Part shown: in pieces, positions 33,801 to 44,437 of the stretch
How the letters are laid out: every line of letters starts with the position of its first letter
Numbering within the stretch: position 1 is the first letter of the stretch
Origin: Paraconiothyrium sp. Pb-2020
Taxonomy: Eukaryota; Ascomycota; Dothideomycetes; Pleosporales; Didymosphaeriaceae
DNA: 64,000 nt
NCBI GenBank assembly: GCA_022419385.1
Contig: JAJUBI010000001.1
Coordinates: forward strand, 3,472,001 to 3,536,000
Direction: 5' to 3'
Position numbers and translations under genes: made by a program
The notes under the pieces: generated by a model
What the model was told of the DNA's origin: nothing
Database searches by the model: none
What the model saw: only the letters and a program-made list of their open reading frames with translations

Positions 33801-34341
33801 CTAGTGAAGCTTCATTGCGCATGAAAAGCTGTGTGGGTACGGTGCGCGACGTGGGGCTGTTCAGTGGCTGGCTCACGTCGCGCAGCACGCCTTCTGCTCT
33901 GTGAAGCTCGCATGGGGTCCCCAAATGTGTTTGACAACGGCCATCACAGCGGGGCGTCGCCCGCGCAACAGTGGCTACAACAGCAGGCTTGTGGAAGCAG
34001 GCATGATGTCCACAGACACACAAGGTCGAGCGCTGGCTGCTCGAACGGTATTCTTTACCTCCATCATATACATCCGCGCTACCAGCATCCCAGAATTGTT
34101 CACATCCACATATGCCGACTACGTCGCGATGGCTACAGGCGCCGGTAGGCAGAGGGCGGTTCGAGTACGATGTCGCGATCGCATGCGCAGATTCGGACAG
34201 CGCAAATCCCGCCATGGGTGGTGCCTGAACTTGGCATCCCAGAGCTGGACGGCGGTTTCTAGTATTGAGACATTTCGTGTATCTACAGGATAGCTTCCAG
34301 AGAATTAGCAATTGACCGCGAAACTTTTTGGACAGGCGCAT
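30877..34341 (-). CDS. Large acidic, mostly disordered protein of unknown function
   Basis: A single 1154-aa open frame. Near residues 75-130 there is a Cys/His block (GICGCEQFW, then LCVCGHHACFH and later CDGRCQTHLG, CELH) that could bind zinc. The middle is Ser/Pro/Gln-rich with two coiled-coil-like stretches (SYLPSLYNLLNSIPNVANTL, LKELNDRLSHLESN). An ordered region at about 630-830 includes SNWASGLTEELLSPKACKST and a WTWQELRQLPRY block. The last 150 residues are extremely acidic. Basic patches such as MKRRRV suggest a nuclear protein. The first 40 residues may be noncoding, since an in-frame Met at 34215 precedes the Cys block. I do not recognise the family. Confidence 0.75.
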   Translation of the reverse strand: MRLSKKFRGQLLILWKLSCRYTKCLNTRNRRPALGCQVQAPPMAGFALSESAHAIATSYSNRPLPTGACSHRDVVGICGCEQFWDAGSADVYDGGKEYRSSSQRSTLCVCGHHACFHKPAVVATVARATPRCDGRCQTHLGTPCELHRAEGVLRDVSQPLNSPTSRTVPTQLFMRNEASLANGSRVDNGTRDPPSQPSSSGLPRVPSICLMSNDRYPAANSVARDNANQSRQTIAGLGLSMLNVGDAARSFDRPQSATSTVPDDLDLGQPPGGTQAASKRPPTGPSPMQVEQSQLANAVPGPLDAILEFNKNLHLDVSGDTIPNTFNLDDFVQSATEVATPSIRNSPDLAVTDHVVQDGKRAIEDLIQIASAVSPQRAADNRPAGMDFAPSPQLLLTNSPHLSQDHAQHVLNAASPQSLQKLVSYLPSLYNLLNSIPNVANTLKELNDRLSHLESNNSFNYVHPDDLHQQFDHVDGRLLHLESRMDEHDTLHQMIDGDNSSLSYSRRRIAPVSGSFQSNRSLESTTSSALILAAMDRKETETQISGIKDRLDVLEAFAMPPTLTNPWEIEIVLLPWGRDLRGIWFSPDEPMHDPSNPTTQDTEEWTQARSSTREQANAPLGFRETDSSPFPTSKHSSRSSHPFSDSESGWSSQAISNWASGLTEELLSPKACKSTNLVYKRLKSRGFVKDVTLRGGSARDIQATLSHTFKDMLEHLKYTDEDDEPTIKSYPGLRASFIPLRKVRHDSKLHFFTPAEMSSSALWSAQFLAADVIMNVTGGKRRLYVTQREAYIQSQEEMGSCWTWQELRQLPRYRPEAEVHTDGKDGHCQPQVAEADAKEACWAYFEAYDAPPTGVNSSFGSHHSIELSMRPADRGWRRSITPASILKNPMPQPISPLSESHPRRPSYARQRTVSASVLEPIHATSSKRRIDSSPVKHASLPQDARVPSASTPRMKRRRVSSSSPRPAVGADEDATEVHITAWNNTPRRSREPFSPFFSSVAAPLPRTASDLTSRPSQRSIAAVSKGTPFAYATPHSGPLTGGPGFRGDGDTEADEDLYQDNDDDDGEQSWRGVMTGEEDSDLAEDVDMGAEEDPANFSEDDSGFGSDGMGSDGESDEAHDDDGFGAQRTDAEDADDDDEEDDDPLDALLGILQD

Positions 34342-35936
34342 ACCGATGGAGGAGCAAGGATACGAAAGAAAAGAATGTGTTGGGGAGAGTGACGGCAGCT
34401 ATATACGTGGGAGGGACGAGCGGACGGGGCGAAGGATACGATGGGCGGGGCCTCAGCAGGCGTCGAACATCAGAGGAGGCCGTCGATATCTCGTGCTGCG
34501 AGCTCGGTGACTCTTCGCGGCTCGCACGCGTCGAGACGGGTTAGGCGGGCGCTTTTGGGCGCTCCCGGGGAAGTGGAAAGGCTGCGCTATCGGCTGTAGA
34601 CGCGGCGTGATTCGTTGCCAGGCGCCGGGGAAACTGTGGGGACGACGGCAACCCCTGCGGGAACTACCCGCCCTACCACCGTCTGGCTGATAGATAAACG
34701 GCCGCTTCGTCCTTCAACACCATGGTCCTCCAGATCAAAGTCGCCGTGGACCGGACGACTCCAATATTTCCTCATGCAGGTCGCAACTTCTCTGCCCGTT
34801 GCTTGGTCGAGGCAATCCCCAGGCAGCAGCGCGTCCAGATTGCGTGACGCGGTGACAAGTCACATTTCGCCTGTTCTGGATGCGCAAAGCCGCTGATTGG
34901 ACGATGCTGAGCGACGTTCCGCAGCTGCAGGTCAAGTCTGTCGAATCTTGTGCGGGATTTTAGGCGTGGGCGGGCACTCGTAGTACAAGACGAAGCTACC
35001 GCGTGTCTCGGCCTCGTCAGCTGTACATCTTGCTTTTTCGGGACGACCATTTCTTGGTGCCTGAGGCTCGACGAGGAGAACCAGTAAGAATGAGACGATA
35101 CTGCCTGCTGCCTGAGGCTCCGCTGCATCGATGGGGATATATTGTTTGTTGCCTGAGGCTCCAGCAGTGAAGAACAACACGCTACCGCTCGCTGCCTGAG
35201 GCTTGGTTGCGGTGACGAAGCAGTGAGACCATGAGAGCTGCAATACTGAGATCGAGATTGGATAGCAAGTCCCGTTCCCGAATCTTCGACTGCCGGCCTA
35301 GGACATTGGTATAAGTTGTTATACGCTTCAATGCGGGCTGAGAGAGCAAAAAGTACGTAAAAGTCAAGTTTCTAAGCGGCAAAGAGGGAAGAGAAACTGT
35401 GCCAAGACAGGCACGCACGACCTCACGTATCATAGGAAGGCGCGAGGAAGTCCTGATCCCGACCCTTCTTCTGCCGATACGAGGCGCTGGACATGATTGG
35501 CGTCTTCTGCGACTCGGGATGAAAGCAAAATTCAGAGTAGAGGTGAATCTTTGAAGGAACGAGAGGGGCTGTGGGAAGAGGAATTGACAATGGATGCAAA
35601 GAAGACATCCTACGACCACACGTTTCGACAGGAAGGCATGAGGTAGTACCTTCCTCTCCCGCCATGATGGAAATCACGACACAAGGTACCAACCCCGGGA
35701 ACCATATGTATGCATGTAACAGCGCTTCAAGTATCTCTAACCCCATCCTTGTACAGATGCCTTCATCGTGCGTCAGGCAACATCATGTACATACCAGCCA
35801 TGCGGGTACCGCATTGCCTATGTAGGGCAAAACATCGTACCACGGCGAGCTACAACCTACCCCTCATCACGTCCTCACCACGCCTTAAGATTCCACCCCT
35901 TCACCTCTCACCAGTCCAACACCACACCTCGACACC
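34342..35936. other. Long spacer with degenerate repeats
   Basis: About 1.6 kb without a convincing gene. The GC-rich part (34.4-35.2 kb) holds several overlapping frames of low quality and a degenerate repeat listed separately. The later part is the upstream region of the C2H2 gene. Confidence 0.4.
35058..35203. repeat. Degenerate interspersed repeat, core TGCCTGAGGCT
   Basis: The exact 11-mer TGCCTGAGGCT occurs four times, starting at 35058, 35109, 35150 and 35193, spaced 41-51 bp apart. The sequence between copies is only loosely similar (for example two CGCTACCGC-like stretches). It looks like an eroded minisatellite with units of roughly 41-51 bp. Confidence 0.75.
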
Positions 35937-36374
35937 ATGGCTCCCCCCACCTCAGCCTCACCACACACCTGCACCAAATGCGACCAAACCTTCCCCAAAC
36001 AACACAGCCTGCAAGCCCACAAGCGGGATAACACTCACACGCGCATCTCCACATGCGACAACTGTGGAAAGCGGTTCGCCGCCAAGACAGCGTTCACTAC
36101 CCATCGCAGCGGATGCGAAAAGGGAAACGCTACTGAAACCGACACGAAGAAAGTTCCCAAGAACGCTACGTTGAAGCCCACGCCCATGACGAAACCAAAG
36201 TCGAAGCCGAAACCGCCGTCTAAGACGATGCCGATGCCGACCGCGAGGCGTCAAGCGTATATCTCGGGCTGCACCGAGGCTAATGATTGCGAGCAGCATG
36301 GGCTGGACTGGGCGCTGTGCGATGGTGACTGTGGGTGGTGCGGACACTGCTATGACGGGTACTGCAGTGACTAG
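35937..36374 (+). CDS. Small C2H2 zinc-finger protein with Cys-rich tail
   Basis: An intronless 145-aa frame. Two C2H2 fingers are visible: CTKCDQTFPKQHSLQAHKRDNTH (C-x2-C...H) near residues 12-34, and CDNCGKRFAAKTAFTTHRSGC. A Lys/Pro-rich linker (KPKSKPKPPSKT) leads to a cysteine cluster (GCTEANDCEQH, CDGDCGWCGHCYDGYC). It is probably a nuclear DNA- or protein-binding factor; targets are unknown. The tail could form a third metal site. Confidence 0.75.
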   Translation: MAPPTSASPHTCTKCDQTFPKQHSLQAHKRDNTHTRISTCDNCGKRFAAKTAFTTHRSGCEKGNATETDTKKVPKNATLKPTPMTKPKSKPKPPSKTMPMPTARRQAYISGCTEANDCEQHGLDWALCDGDCGWCGHCYDGYCSD

Positions 36375-36715
36375 CACGGGGAGGCATCTGCGTCGATGAA
36401 AGGGCTGCGGCAGGGTGGGATTTACCTCTAGGCACAGGTAGTAACGGAGTGGTACGAAGGGTAGTGGAAGCGAGAGCAGTGCTTTGCGTTGCTGGGAATG
36501 TGACACTGTGGTGGAGAAGCGTGTGACGGGTTGATGGGGAAAAAGGAGGCCGAAAAGAAGCAAGTCTACGAATGCTACACCGCGTGTGCAGGCTGAATCT
36601 ATCCTCTATAACGCAGTACTAGCTCAAATGTGTAGAATACCGCATAGCGCATAAGCTCAAGCTCAGGGTCCTCGGACTTCTCCCCGGCAGTGTCTATATA
36701 CTCAGGTCTACGCGA
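36375..36715. other. Spacer between converging C2H2 and PGM genes
   Basis: 3' regions of both genes. No further feature. Confidence 0.35.
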
Positions 36716-38485
36716 TCATGCCAACTTCAACCCATTCTCCTCCGGCTTGAACCATTCCCTCAGCAAATCAGCCAGCACCTCATTCGCGCCAGCCTTCGCT
36801 GAATCGCTGCTCTTCCCGACGCACTCGATATACAACTTAATCTTAGGCTCTGTGCCTGAGCCGCGTACCGTAAAGCGCGATCCGTCGTTGAGCTCACACG
36901 TGATCATCTGCGCCGTCTTGTCCACGGGTAGATCCGGTACGTTATCCTCGCTCTTAGAGTCGTAGCCCACGGTGAGATCTCTCCAGCGGGTGATCTTGCG
37001 CGAGCCAATCTGTGTGGGGTGCGGGGTACCGAGTGCACGTATGGCCGTGAACACTGCGGTGGTAGTAGCCGGCGAGGGCGAAGTGAGATAGGTGTTTGCG
37101 TCTTCGAAGTAGCCGACGTGTTGATATAGCTTCTGCAGCTGAGCATACGGAGTGAGGCCTTGGGTGGCCCAGTGTGATGCTGCAGTCAGGAAGATGGCGG
37201 CGGCGCTGATGGAGTCTTTGTCGTGGACTGTCTGGGGGATCATGTACCCGAGCGCTTCTTCGAAGGCGAAGACTACGTCGTAACCCTGCTTGTCCAGGTC
37301 ACGGGCAACGTTACCAAGCCACTTGAAGCCCGTCAGTGTTTCGGTGAAGTGGAAGCCTTCTTTTTGGGCGAGAGCGTGCAGCATGCGCGAGCTCACGGTG
37401 GAAGCCAGCATCGCTAGCTTTTCGCGGGGTTTCGATTCCGGATATCGTTCGAAAAGGTACGATGCGAGGAGTATGCCGAGCTGGTTGCCGGTGAAGATGT
37501 GCCACTTTCCGTCTACCTTTTCTGCTGCCGCCAGTCGATCTGCATCCGGATCACTAGCCAAGATGAGGGTGATTGATTGAGCATCTGCTGTTGCCATTGC
37601 AAGGTCGAGTGCGCCCTTCTCCTCAGGATTCGGAAATTTGACAGTCGGAAAGTCGGGATCTGGCTCTGCTTGTTCTTTCACGACTACCATCTGGGATGCC
37701 ACGCCAAGGTCCTCCGCGCACCGTCTCATTGCCCGAAGACCAACGCCGTGCATTGGCGTATACACAAATCTAAGATCCGAATTTATCTTGATAGATGGAT
37801 CCTCAGGATGTGCTGCGTACTGGATTGCCTTGAGATACTGGTCGCGCACAAGGCCCAATGCGCCCTCGACCAGCAAGCACGGTTCATCGAAAGAGGAAAT
37901 ATCCCAGCTCACGGGCTCCAGATTTTCCAGGATAGCTTGTGCGATACCAGCATCATGGGGAGGTATAATTTGGCAGCCATTGGACCAGTACACTTTGTAT
38001 CCGTTGTCGCGGGCGGGGTTGTGGCTCGCCGTCACCATGACCCCAGCCGCAGCACCCAACTCTCGTACGCCAAACGGCACAAGAGGCGTATGCGCTGGGG
38101 TTTCATACCACCAAACTTTGATTCCTTGGGCAACGAAAGCTGCCGCGGCTAGCTTGGCAAACTTCTCGGAGTTGTGGCGTGCATCCCGTCCAATGACAAC
38201 GCCTCTCGTCTTCACATTTTCCTCAGTCTCCAGTAGGTATGCTGCCAGTCCTTGCGAGGCCTGTATGACGGTAAGCGAGTTCATGCATGCGAAGCCTGCT
38301 TGCATAGGTCCGCGCAGGCCTGCGGTGCCGAAGGCTATACGTGGTCGGAGACGGCGCTCCAACTCTGCAGCATCGCCTTGCACGAGAAGTTTGTATATCT
38401 CGTCGGTCGTAGATTTGTCCTTGTCGAGGCGAAGCCATTCCTGCGCTAGCTCTTTCAGATCGGGTGATAAACCCATGATTGTCAC
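36716..38485 (-). CDS. Phosphoglucomutase/phosphopentomutase of the PGM2/PGM3 type
   Basis: A single-exon 589-aa protein of the alpha-D-phosphohexomutase superfamily. Signatures are FGTAGLRGPMQAG, the phosphoserine loop VTASHNPARDNGYKVYW, the metal loop ASDPDADRLAAAE, the sugar loop FAFEEALGYMI and the phosphate-binding RGSGTEPKIKLYIE. These match the branch with yeast Pgm3 and mammalian PGM2, which interconvert ribose-1-P and ribose-5-P (and, weakly, glucose phosphates). It is cytosolic and links nucleoside salvage with the pentose phosphate pathway. The Met at 38476 is an alternative start. It is divergent from the desaturase. Confidence 0.93.
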   Translation of the reverse strand: MTIMGLSPDLKELAQEWLRLDKDKSTTDEIYKLLVQGDAAELERRLRPRIAFGTAGLRGPMQAGFACMNSLTVIQASQGLAAYLLETEENVKTRGVVIGRDARHNSEKFAKLAAAAFVAQGIKVWWYETPAHTPLVPFGVRELGAAAGVMVTASHNPARDNGYKVYWSNGCQIIPPHDAGIAQAILENLEPVSWDISSFDEPCLLVEGALGLVRDQYLKAIQYAAHPEDPSIKINSDLRFVYTPMHGVGLRAMRRCAEDLGVASQMVVVKEQAEPDPDFPTVKFPNPEEKGALDLAMATADAQSITLILASDPDADRLAAAEKVDGKWHIFTGNQLGILLASYLFERYPESKPREKLAMLASTVSSRMLHALAQKEGFHFTETLTGFKWLGNVARDLDKQGYDVVFAFEEALGYMIPQTVHDKDSISAAAIFLTAASHWATQGLTPYAQLQKLYQHVGYFEDANTYLTSPSPATTTAVFTAIRALGTPHPTQIGSRKITRWRDLTVGYDSKSEDNVPDLPVDKTAQMITCELNDGSRFTVRGSGTEPKIKLYIECVGKSSDSAKAGANEVLADLLREWFKPEENGLKLA

Positions 38486-39084
38486 ACTGGGCCGCTAAAT
38501 GTATTTCCGGGCTGTGACTGTTTCTTGTGGGCTGTCGAGTCTTCGGAAGGTATTTGAAGCGAGAAGCCGTCTTCAAATCCGGGTGTGTTGCGTCACGTAC
38601 GAGTGTGGTGATGCCAAAATCTTGCAAGCCAAGTGACCGCAAGCGGTTCGTGGTTGTTGGTAATCGGTAATCTTTCGGGTCGGGAAGCGCCGCCACGCGG
38701 GATGTTCTAACCAGGCAGTTGCCAACGGGTGTTAATAATCGGGATTTCCAGATCTCCTTTACCCTCAATGTTCCTTTGACGACAACGAGTGTTGTAGATT
38801 GTCTGTAATGGTCTCGGCAAAACTTGCATGGAGCAACGGTCAACCGTTTACACGTGGGGTTCCCCTGGCTTGTGAGCCCTCGGCTGGCCCAAGCTTCGCG
38901 AGTGGGATGACCTGGAACACCGCCTCCCGCTGGACTCCACAATTGCAGATGGATTCGCAACCCGCTCCCAATAGGTGCAAGCGATGAGCTGATCCTCTTC
39001 CTACTTGTCTTCCTCCCCACCCCGAGCCTTCACCTCTTCTGCGCAGTGCGCACACAACCTCGAATTCCCACGGTCGAAGCAAAC
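38486..39084. promoter_or_regulatory. Divergent promoter of PGM and sphingolipid desaturase
   Basis: About 600 bp between divergent starts. No specific element is claimed. Confidence 0.35.
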
Positions 39085-40833
39085 ATGGCCGCCCAAGCGC
39101 AGCGCAAAACGAAGGTGCTAAGCCGCCGCGAAATCGAAGCCCTTATCGCCGAAGGACGCAACATTGTGATCGTGGACAATAAGGTGTTGAAAGTGGATGC
39201 ATGGCTGCCATATCACCCAGGCGGTGACAAGGCCATCAGGCATATGGTTGGCCGTGATGCCACTGACGAAGTTCAGCGGTACGCTCGTAGCGAAATCGCA
39301 GCATAGCTGTCTCTGACATTGCAATTCAGCTTCCACTCTACGGAGACGCTCCAACTCACCAATCGCTATCAAATTGGCCGTATCGAAGGGCGTTGGCTCA
39401 ACTTTGTGCCGCCAATCCAAGGAGGAAAGTTCAGAACAAGGGAAGAATTAGACAAAATATCAGAGGCGGAATACGCGGAGTCATGCTCTTCTGAGCAGGA
39501 GTCTGTCAGCTCCTCTTCGGCAGCCCAGAGCCCAGTGTTTGAACCGGCAGACCAGCCCGCCTCTTCCCTTCGCAAGCGCAATGCCACCAACCTCCCACGA
39601 TCGCCTTCTTCTTCGTCTGTGTCCTCAATTGAACTGGAGCAGCCCACTACAACTACAAAGATGTCTGTGTTAGACGCACGAACACAAGAAGAGTTGAATT
39701 TTGATAAAGCAAAGTACCCCTCTTTAGACCCGGAGAGCCAGGATAATATCGTCCGTAAATACCGGCAGCTGCAAGACCGCATAGAGTCAGAGGGCCTGTA
39801 TCGCTGCAACTACTGGTCCGGATATGGCGTGGAGTGCATCCGCTACTTCACCGCCTTCGCCCTGTTCATTATTTGCATGCGATCCGGATGGTACATCACC
39901 GGAGCTTTTCCGCTCGGCTTCTTGTGGCATCAGCTTGCGTTCACGGTCCACGACTCCGCTCATATGGGTGTCACACACAACTTTTATGTGGACTCTGTCC
40001 TTGCCATGTTCATCGCCAACTACTGTGGCGGTTTAAGCGCATGCTGGTGGAAACAAAACCATAACGTCCACCACCTCGTAACCAACTCGCCCGAACACGA
40101 TCCCGATATCGAATATCTTCCGTTCTTTGCCATTACCCACCGGTTCTTCGAGGACCTCACATCCAGCTACTATGAGTTCACCATGAAGTACGATGCAATC
40201 GCCAAGTTCATGGTTCTGTATCAGCACTTCACGTATTATCCAATCATGATGGTCGCGCGTTTCAACCTCTATAGACTGGGCTGGACATACATTTTACTTA
40301 ACCAAGGCCCCAAGAAAGGCCAGGCTTGGTGGTTCCGCTACTTCGAACTTGTAGGTCAAATCTTCTTCTGGACTTGGTACGGATACTTTGTAGTCTACAA
40401 AACGATCCCCGACAACTGGACGCGCTTCGCTTTCGTCATGATCAGTCACGCCATCACCGCGCCTCTGCACGTTCAGATCACGCTCTCTCACTTCGCCATG
40501 AGCACCACGGACATGGGCGTTACCGAGTCATTTCCCCAGAAGATGCTACGAACTACTATGGACGTGGACTGCCCGCAGTGGCTCGACTTCTTCCACGGCG
40601 GCCTCCAGTTCCAAGCTATCCATCATCTATATCCTAGGATCCCGCGCCACAACCTGCGACGCACACAAAAGTTGGTTCAAGAGTTTTGCAACGAGGTGGA
40701 TATACCCTATGCTTTGTATGGCTTTCTGGACGGAAATAAACGAGTTATTGGAAAGATGGCCGATGTCGCAAGACAAGCAGCCATTCTCGCGGAGTGCCAG
40801 CGCACGATTGTGGCCGGGGAGGTCGCGCATTAA
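39085..40833 (+). CDS. Delta-8 sphingolipid desaturase with N-terminal cytochrome b5 domain
   Basis: Exons 39085-39278 and 39330-40833 join to 565 aa. The N-terminal b5 domain shows the haem motif YHPGGDKAIRHMVGRDATDE. A Ser-rich disordered linker (about residues 130-190) follows. The desaturase domain has the three histidine boxes HDSAH, HNVHH and QAIHH; replacement of the first His of box three by Gln marks front-end/delta-8 enzymes. Hydrophobic segments fit 4 membrane helices in the ER. It introduces the 8E double bond of fungal glucosylceramide long-chain bases. The intron lies within the b5 domain. Confidence 0.94.
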
Positions 40834-41445
40834 CGAAGTTTGGTATCTACATGGTGTACGGGAATCATAAATGGATATACACGACTAAAAATGACATTTA
40901 CAACTAGATCAAAAATACGATGACGTATCAGGGTACCTTGCTTTATATAAATCGTCTCAGTAGTGACTGACTTACAGCATCCTCTTAAGCCGATCTGTCA
41001 AGCTCCTGCCACCACCAGTGTCAATTCCATGACAGCAAATCATCCTCTCTCTCCCTTTGCCTCGTTATGACCATATCTTTTCCCTTACTACGATCATCCT
41101 CCCCATTACTACAATCATATTTTTCCTTACTACGATTGTCTTTTTCACCTCCCTCTCCCTTCCCAACCCCTCATACACCCCCACGCCAACCCTCCAACCC
41201 TCTTCCCCCAGCCATCTCTCTCTCTCCCAAGCCCTCCGCCGTCGCGACCACTTCGCTCTCTCTCCACTTTAAACACCGGCCTACTCCCTGCGCATCGAGT
41301 AGTCCTGCGCGGTGAATGCTTCGAGTGCAGATCGCAGTTGTGTGCGTGGGGACTCGCCCTCGCGCTGGAGGAAGTTGTCCACGTCCCTCACTAATAAGAT
41401 AGGGGTACAGGGACTATACTCAGGAACCTAGAATAACTAATCTAA
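40834..41445. other. Spacer with a pyrimidine-rich tract
   Basis: From about 41040 to 41270 the + strand is strongly C/T-rich and contains three loose copies of TTACTAC(G/A)AT. Open frames here are a by-product of low complexity. No gene is supported. Confidence 0.45.
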
Positions 41446-43818
41446 CTACTCGATTGGCCTCGCAGTAGAAACATCAGGAACCCCAACACCTTCAACAACC
41501 TTTGCACCTAAAACTTCATAAACCGGTAGCTCAGCTAGTCTCGAGATAACATGATGCAGTGTTGGCAACTGTTCCCAATCCAGAGGATCTATCTTGAACT
41601 CTGCCTTACCCGCTTTAAAGATCCTCCTCGGTCTCGGCGTTGTCGTCGCTTCGCTAAACGGGTCCCACGTGACATGCTCGTCGGCAGCCACGCCTCTATT
41701 GTCAGCCCCGACCTTCGGGATATACCTGTATGCCAAAATTCCGGCATCGGCCTCACCACTGATAGCCCCAGTCTCAGACGCAACATCGACCTCAGTAAGA
41801 TCCCCCAGCAGAAAATCTCCCCAGACCGCACCCTCCCAACCGGTGCGGACGCGGTACGACTTGGCACGGCGGTAGATGTCGATCGAAGTGTACAATTTCG
41901 GCATCCCGAGCTCCTCCCGTCCGGAGACGATGGGGTCCGTCAACGACTCAAAGAGGATGGGAAGATAGGACCCGCTGACCACACTTCCATCTTTCTTGAC
42001 GTATTCCACGCCATGGACGTAGAGTCCGAAATGGCTGTATCCGGAGCCGCCGAGCCACTCCATCTTGTTCAGCGTCGTTTGCGAAAACGACGCGAAAGCG
42101 ATGGTACCGGGGCTTTTAAAGCGCCAGCCGCGCCGGCCAGGTGGGAAGAGGTTTTGCAGCAGCGTCCGCGAGGTGCTGAATTTGATGGACGCGGTTGTGA
42201 AGGTTGAATTGTTGCTCTCTCGGACGGCGCCGAAGTGCGATTGTCGGGGACCAGGCATTGGGCCGAAGGCGATGGGCATACGCCAGTAGAGGTTCGGCGT
42301 GCGTTTCCACTGCCACTCTCGAAAGCGCTGCGTGGCGTTGTCGAATTCGTCGTGGCCGAAGTTGTAGTTTGTAAAGCCGTACACTAGAGAAGTGAGCCAG
42401 TTTACGAGATTATCTCAACGACTGCACACTTACTGTCGATCTTTGACTTCTCCTCCAGATCTTTGCCTGCGAGGCGGGAAAATTCCTGGATTTTGTTTGC
42501 CCGCTCCATGCGAATCTCTTCGTAGAGTTTCAGCCTCTCTGCAACCTCGTCTGGCGTTGTACCCAACGGAAGAACCACTGATAGTGCCGCAGCATCTTCA
42601 ATCGCAACCCCTGCGCCCTGACCTTGGTGTGGCAAGAACGGATGAGCGGCGTCCCCCAAGAGCGCCAGTCGTTCGTTCGTCCAGCTTGGAATAACCTCCA
42701 TGTCCAGGAGTTTCCAGATCCTGATACTTTGAGGATCCGCCTTGCCCAGCAACGTCAAAACAGCAGGGTCGAAGGATGCGTACACTTGGAGAAGCTTGGT
42801 GAGATTCCCAGTCTGATCCCACGATTCACCCGATTCGTCCACACTCTCTGCTTCCGGGTGGACACACACGAAATTTAGGAGGGTGTTGTTGGAGGTCGGG
42901 TACATGATGATGCGACGGTCGTTGCCGTACCAGATGATGAGCTCCCCATTGTTCTGCGTAAATTTCTCCGTCTGGTTGTCGTCGGCGGCAAGCTGTCGCG
43001 GGACGAGAAATCGGAATGCGCTCTTTCCGCTGCCGAATGGTTTGACGTTGCCTCCTGGAATATGTTTCCTAGCTATTGAGTGCACTCCGTCGGCTCCAAT
43101 GACAATGTCGCCTGTTATTTGGGTTCCATTCTCGAGAGAGATAGTAGCAGACGCGGGATCAACGGACACGACTTTGCTGGACGTTTGAATCTGAACTGAT
43201 CCGCTCCCATTTGGTTCCGTTGCCGCTATTTTTAGGTTGTTGTGTAGACCAATACGGTGAGCCAGAGTCCATGGCTGAGCTTCGATGTTATTACTCGGTT
43301 CCATAGGTGCTGTTCTCACAATAGTTGCCAACTTACATGCTGCCACTGCTTGTTTGGTTCTCGTAGGTCGATTGACCGCTGTATGCTCCCTGCTGCGGTA
43401 TACTCGGTCAACTGTAACAGGCATTTTAGAGTCCAGAATCTTGTGAAGTGTTTCTCTACCGACATACCCTCTCCATTGGATTCGCTCCGAAAGACTCCTC
43501 AATGATTCCCAGACGCCTGAGCACCCCGTTTGCGTTTGGTGCTAGGTGCACAGCGGCACCGGTCTCACTTGCGAATGCTGATTGTTCAAACACCTGCGCT
43601 TTTAGCATACGCGTTTGAAGATCTGTAAAGATGACACATACATGTACATCGTGTCCCTGCTTTCGGAGTGCAATGGCGGCCGTCAGACCGCCAATTCCGG
43701 CGCCTATTATCAATGCCTTCAACGGCGTTTTCGAAGATGCCCCATTGCTAAGATTGAGTCCATTGTGTTCACCAGTTGTACCGTTCGTTCCGATAGAGCT
43801 CGCCATCTTGATCGCCAC
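41446..43818 (-). CDS. FAD-dependent monooxygenase fused to an acetoacetate-decarboxylase-like domain
   Basis: Exons 43818-43642, 43593-43468, 43411-43337, 43274-42434 and 42383-41446 sum to 2157 nt, 718 aa, and close in frame. The first 400 residues are a salicylate-hydroxylase-like flavoprotein: LIIGAGIGGLTAAIAL, WTLAHRIGLHNNL, IGADGVHS, LALLGDAAHPFLPHQGQGAG. After a 60-residue link (YNFGHDEFDNATQ, AFGPMPGPRQ) comes an ADC-like fold: WLGGSGYSHFGLYVHGVEY, SYLPILFESLTDPIVSGREE, LGMPKLYTSIDIY. The second part resembles PF06314 proteins, whose true members decarboxylate beta-keto acids; here the reaction is unknown. One polypeptide could hydroxylate and then decarboxylate or reshape a substrate. 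Confidence 0.85.
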
Positions 43819-44437
43819 TCTTTCTTTAAAGCAGTTTCTTCAGCGAGTAAGCCCAAATTAGCGGAACACGTTCAACGGTGGCAATATTCAATGTTATAGG
43901 TGTCTCGAATTCACCTTAGAGCGTATGGCGCACGGTGGCTTCCGCGGTAGTTAACATTCTCGCCTGCTGTAGCAGGGTTTGTTCCGGGGAGTGGGGAACA
44001 TGCAGGCCGGGTAAGTGGAGGCCGTGTATCGGGACCACACCGACTGCTGCGGGGCTTCGCAACACGATTCGATCTTCCAGAAATTGGAGTACGGTCATTC
44101 AGGTAAATCACTATGGCTATAGTATTATGTTAATATTCGATCTTCTATCGTGAAATCAATCTAGCAAACAAGGAGTGACAGAAACTGGTCGCGCCCGCAT
44201 TTGCGCACTACCCTCGCTGGATTGAGTTCATTCCAGAACGACACTCTCTAGGCAATAGCTTAAAAACAGCTTGCACCTCCGGTACACTGTGTGGAAAATT
44301 TCATGCATGTATAGGATGTACCAAGAATGAACCCGCACAAGTAAAGGGAATAGAACTTGGTGACCATACACAAACACATATCGCTTGATATTTTGATAGA
44401 TGACATTTCACTATTCAAAATCTAGAAGACTACAAAC
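43819..44437. promoter_or_regulatory. Upstream region of the monooxygenase-ADC fusion
   Basis: About 620 bp, containing a GC-rich block at 43975-44055 with CGGGGAGTGGGG and further CGG triplets. Possible regulator binding; no gene seen. Confidence 0.3.

Noticed and set aside
34587..35243. Several overlapping frames in the GC-rich spacer
   Set aside because: They overlap each other on both strands and run through the degenerate repeat; none has a recognisable domain.
41057..41315. Open frames of 71 and 82 aa
   Set aside because: They come from a pyrimidine-rich low-complexity tract and read as Ser/Pro/Leu repeats without structure.
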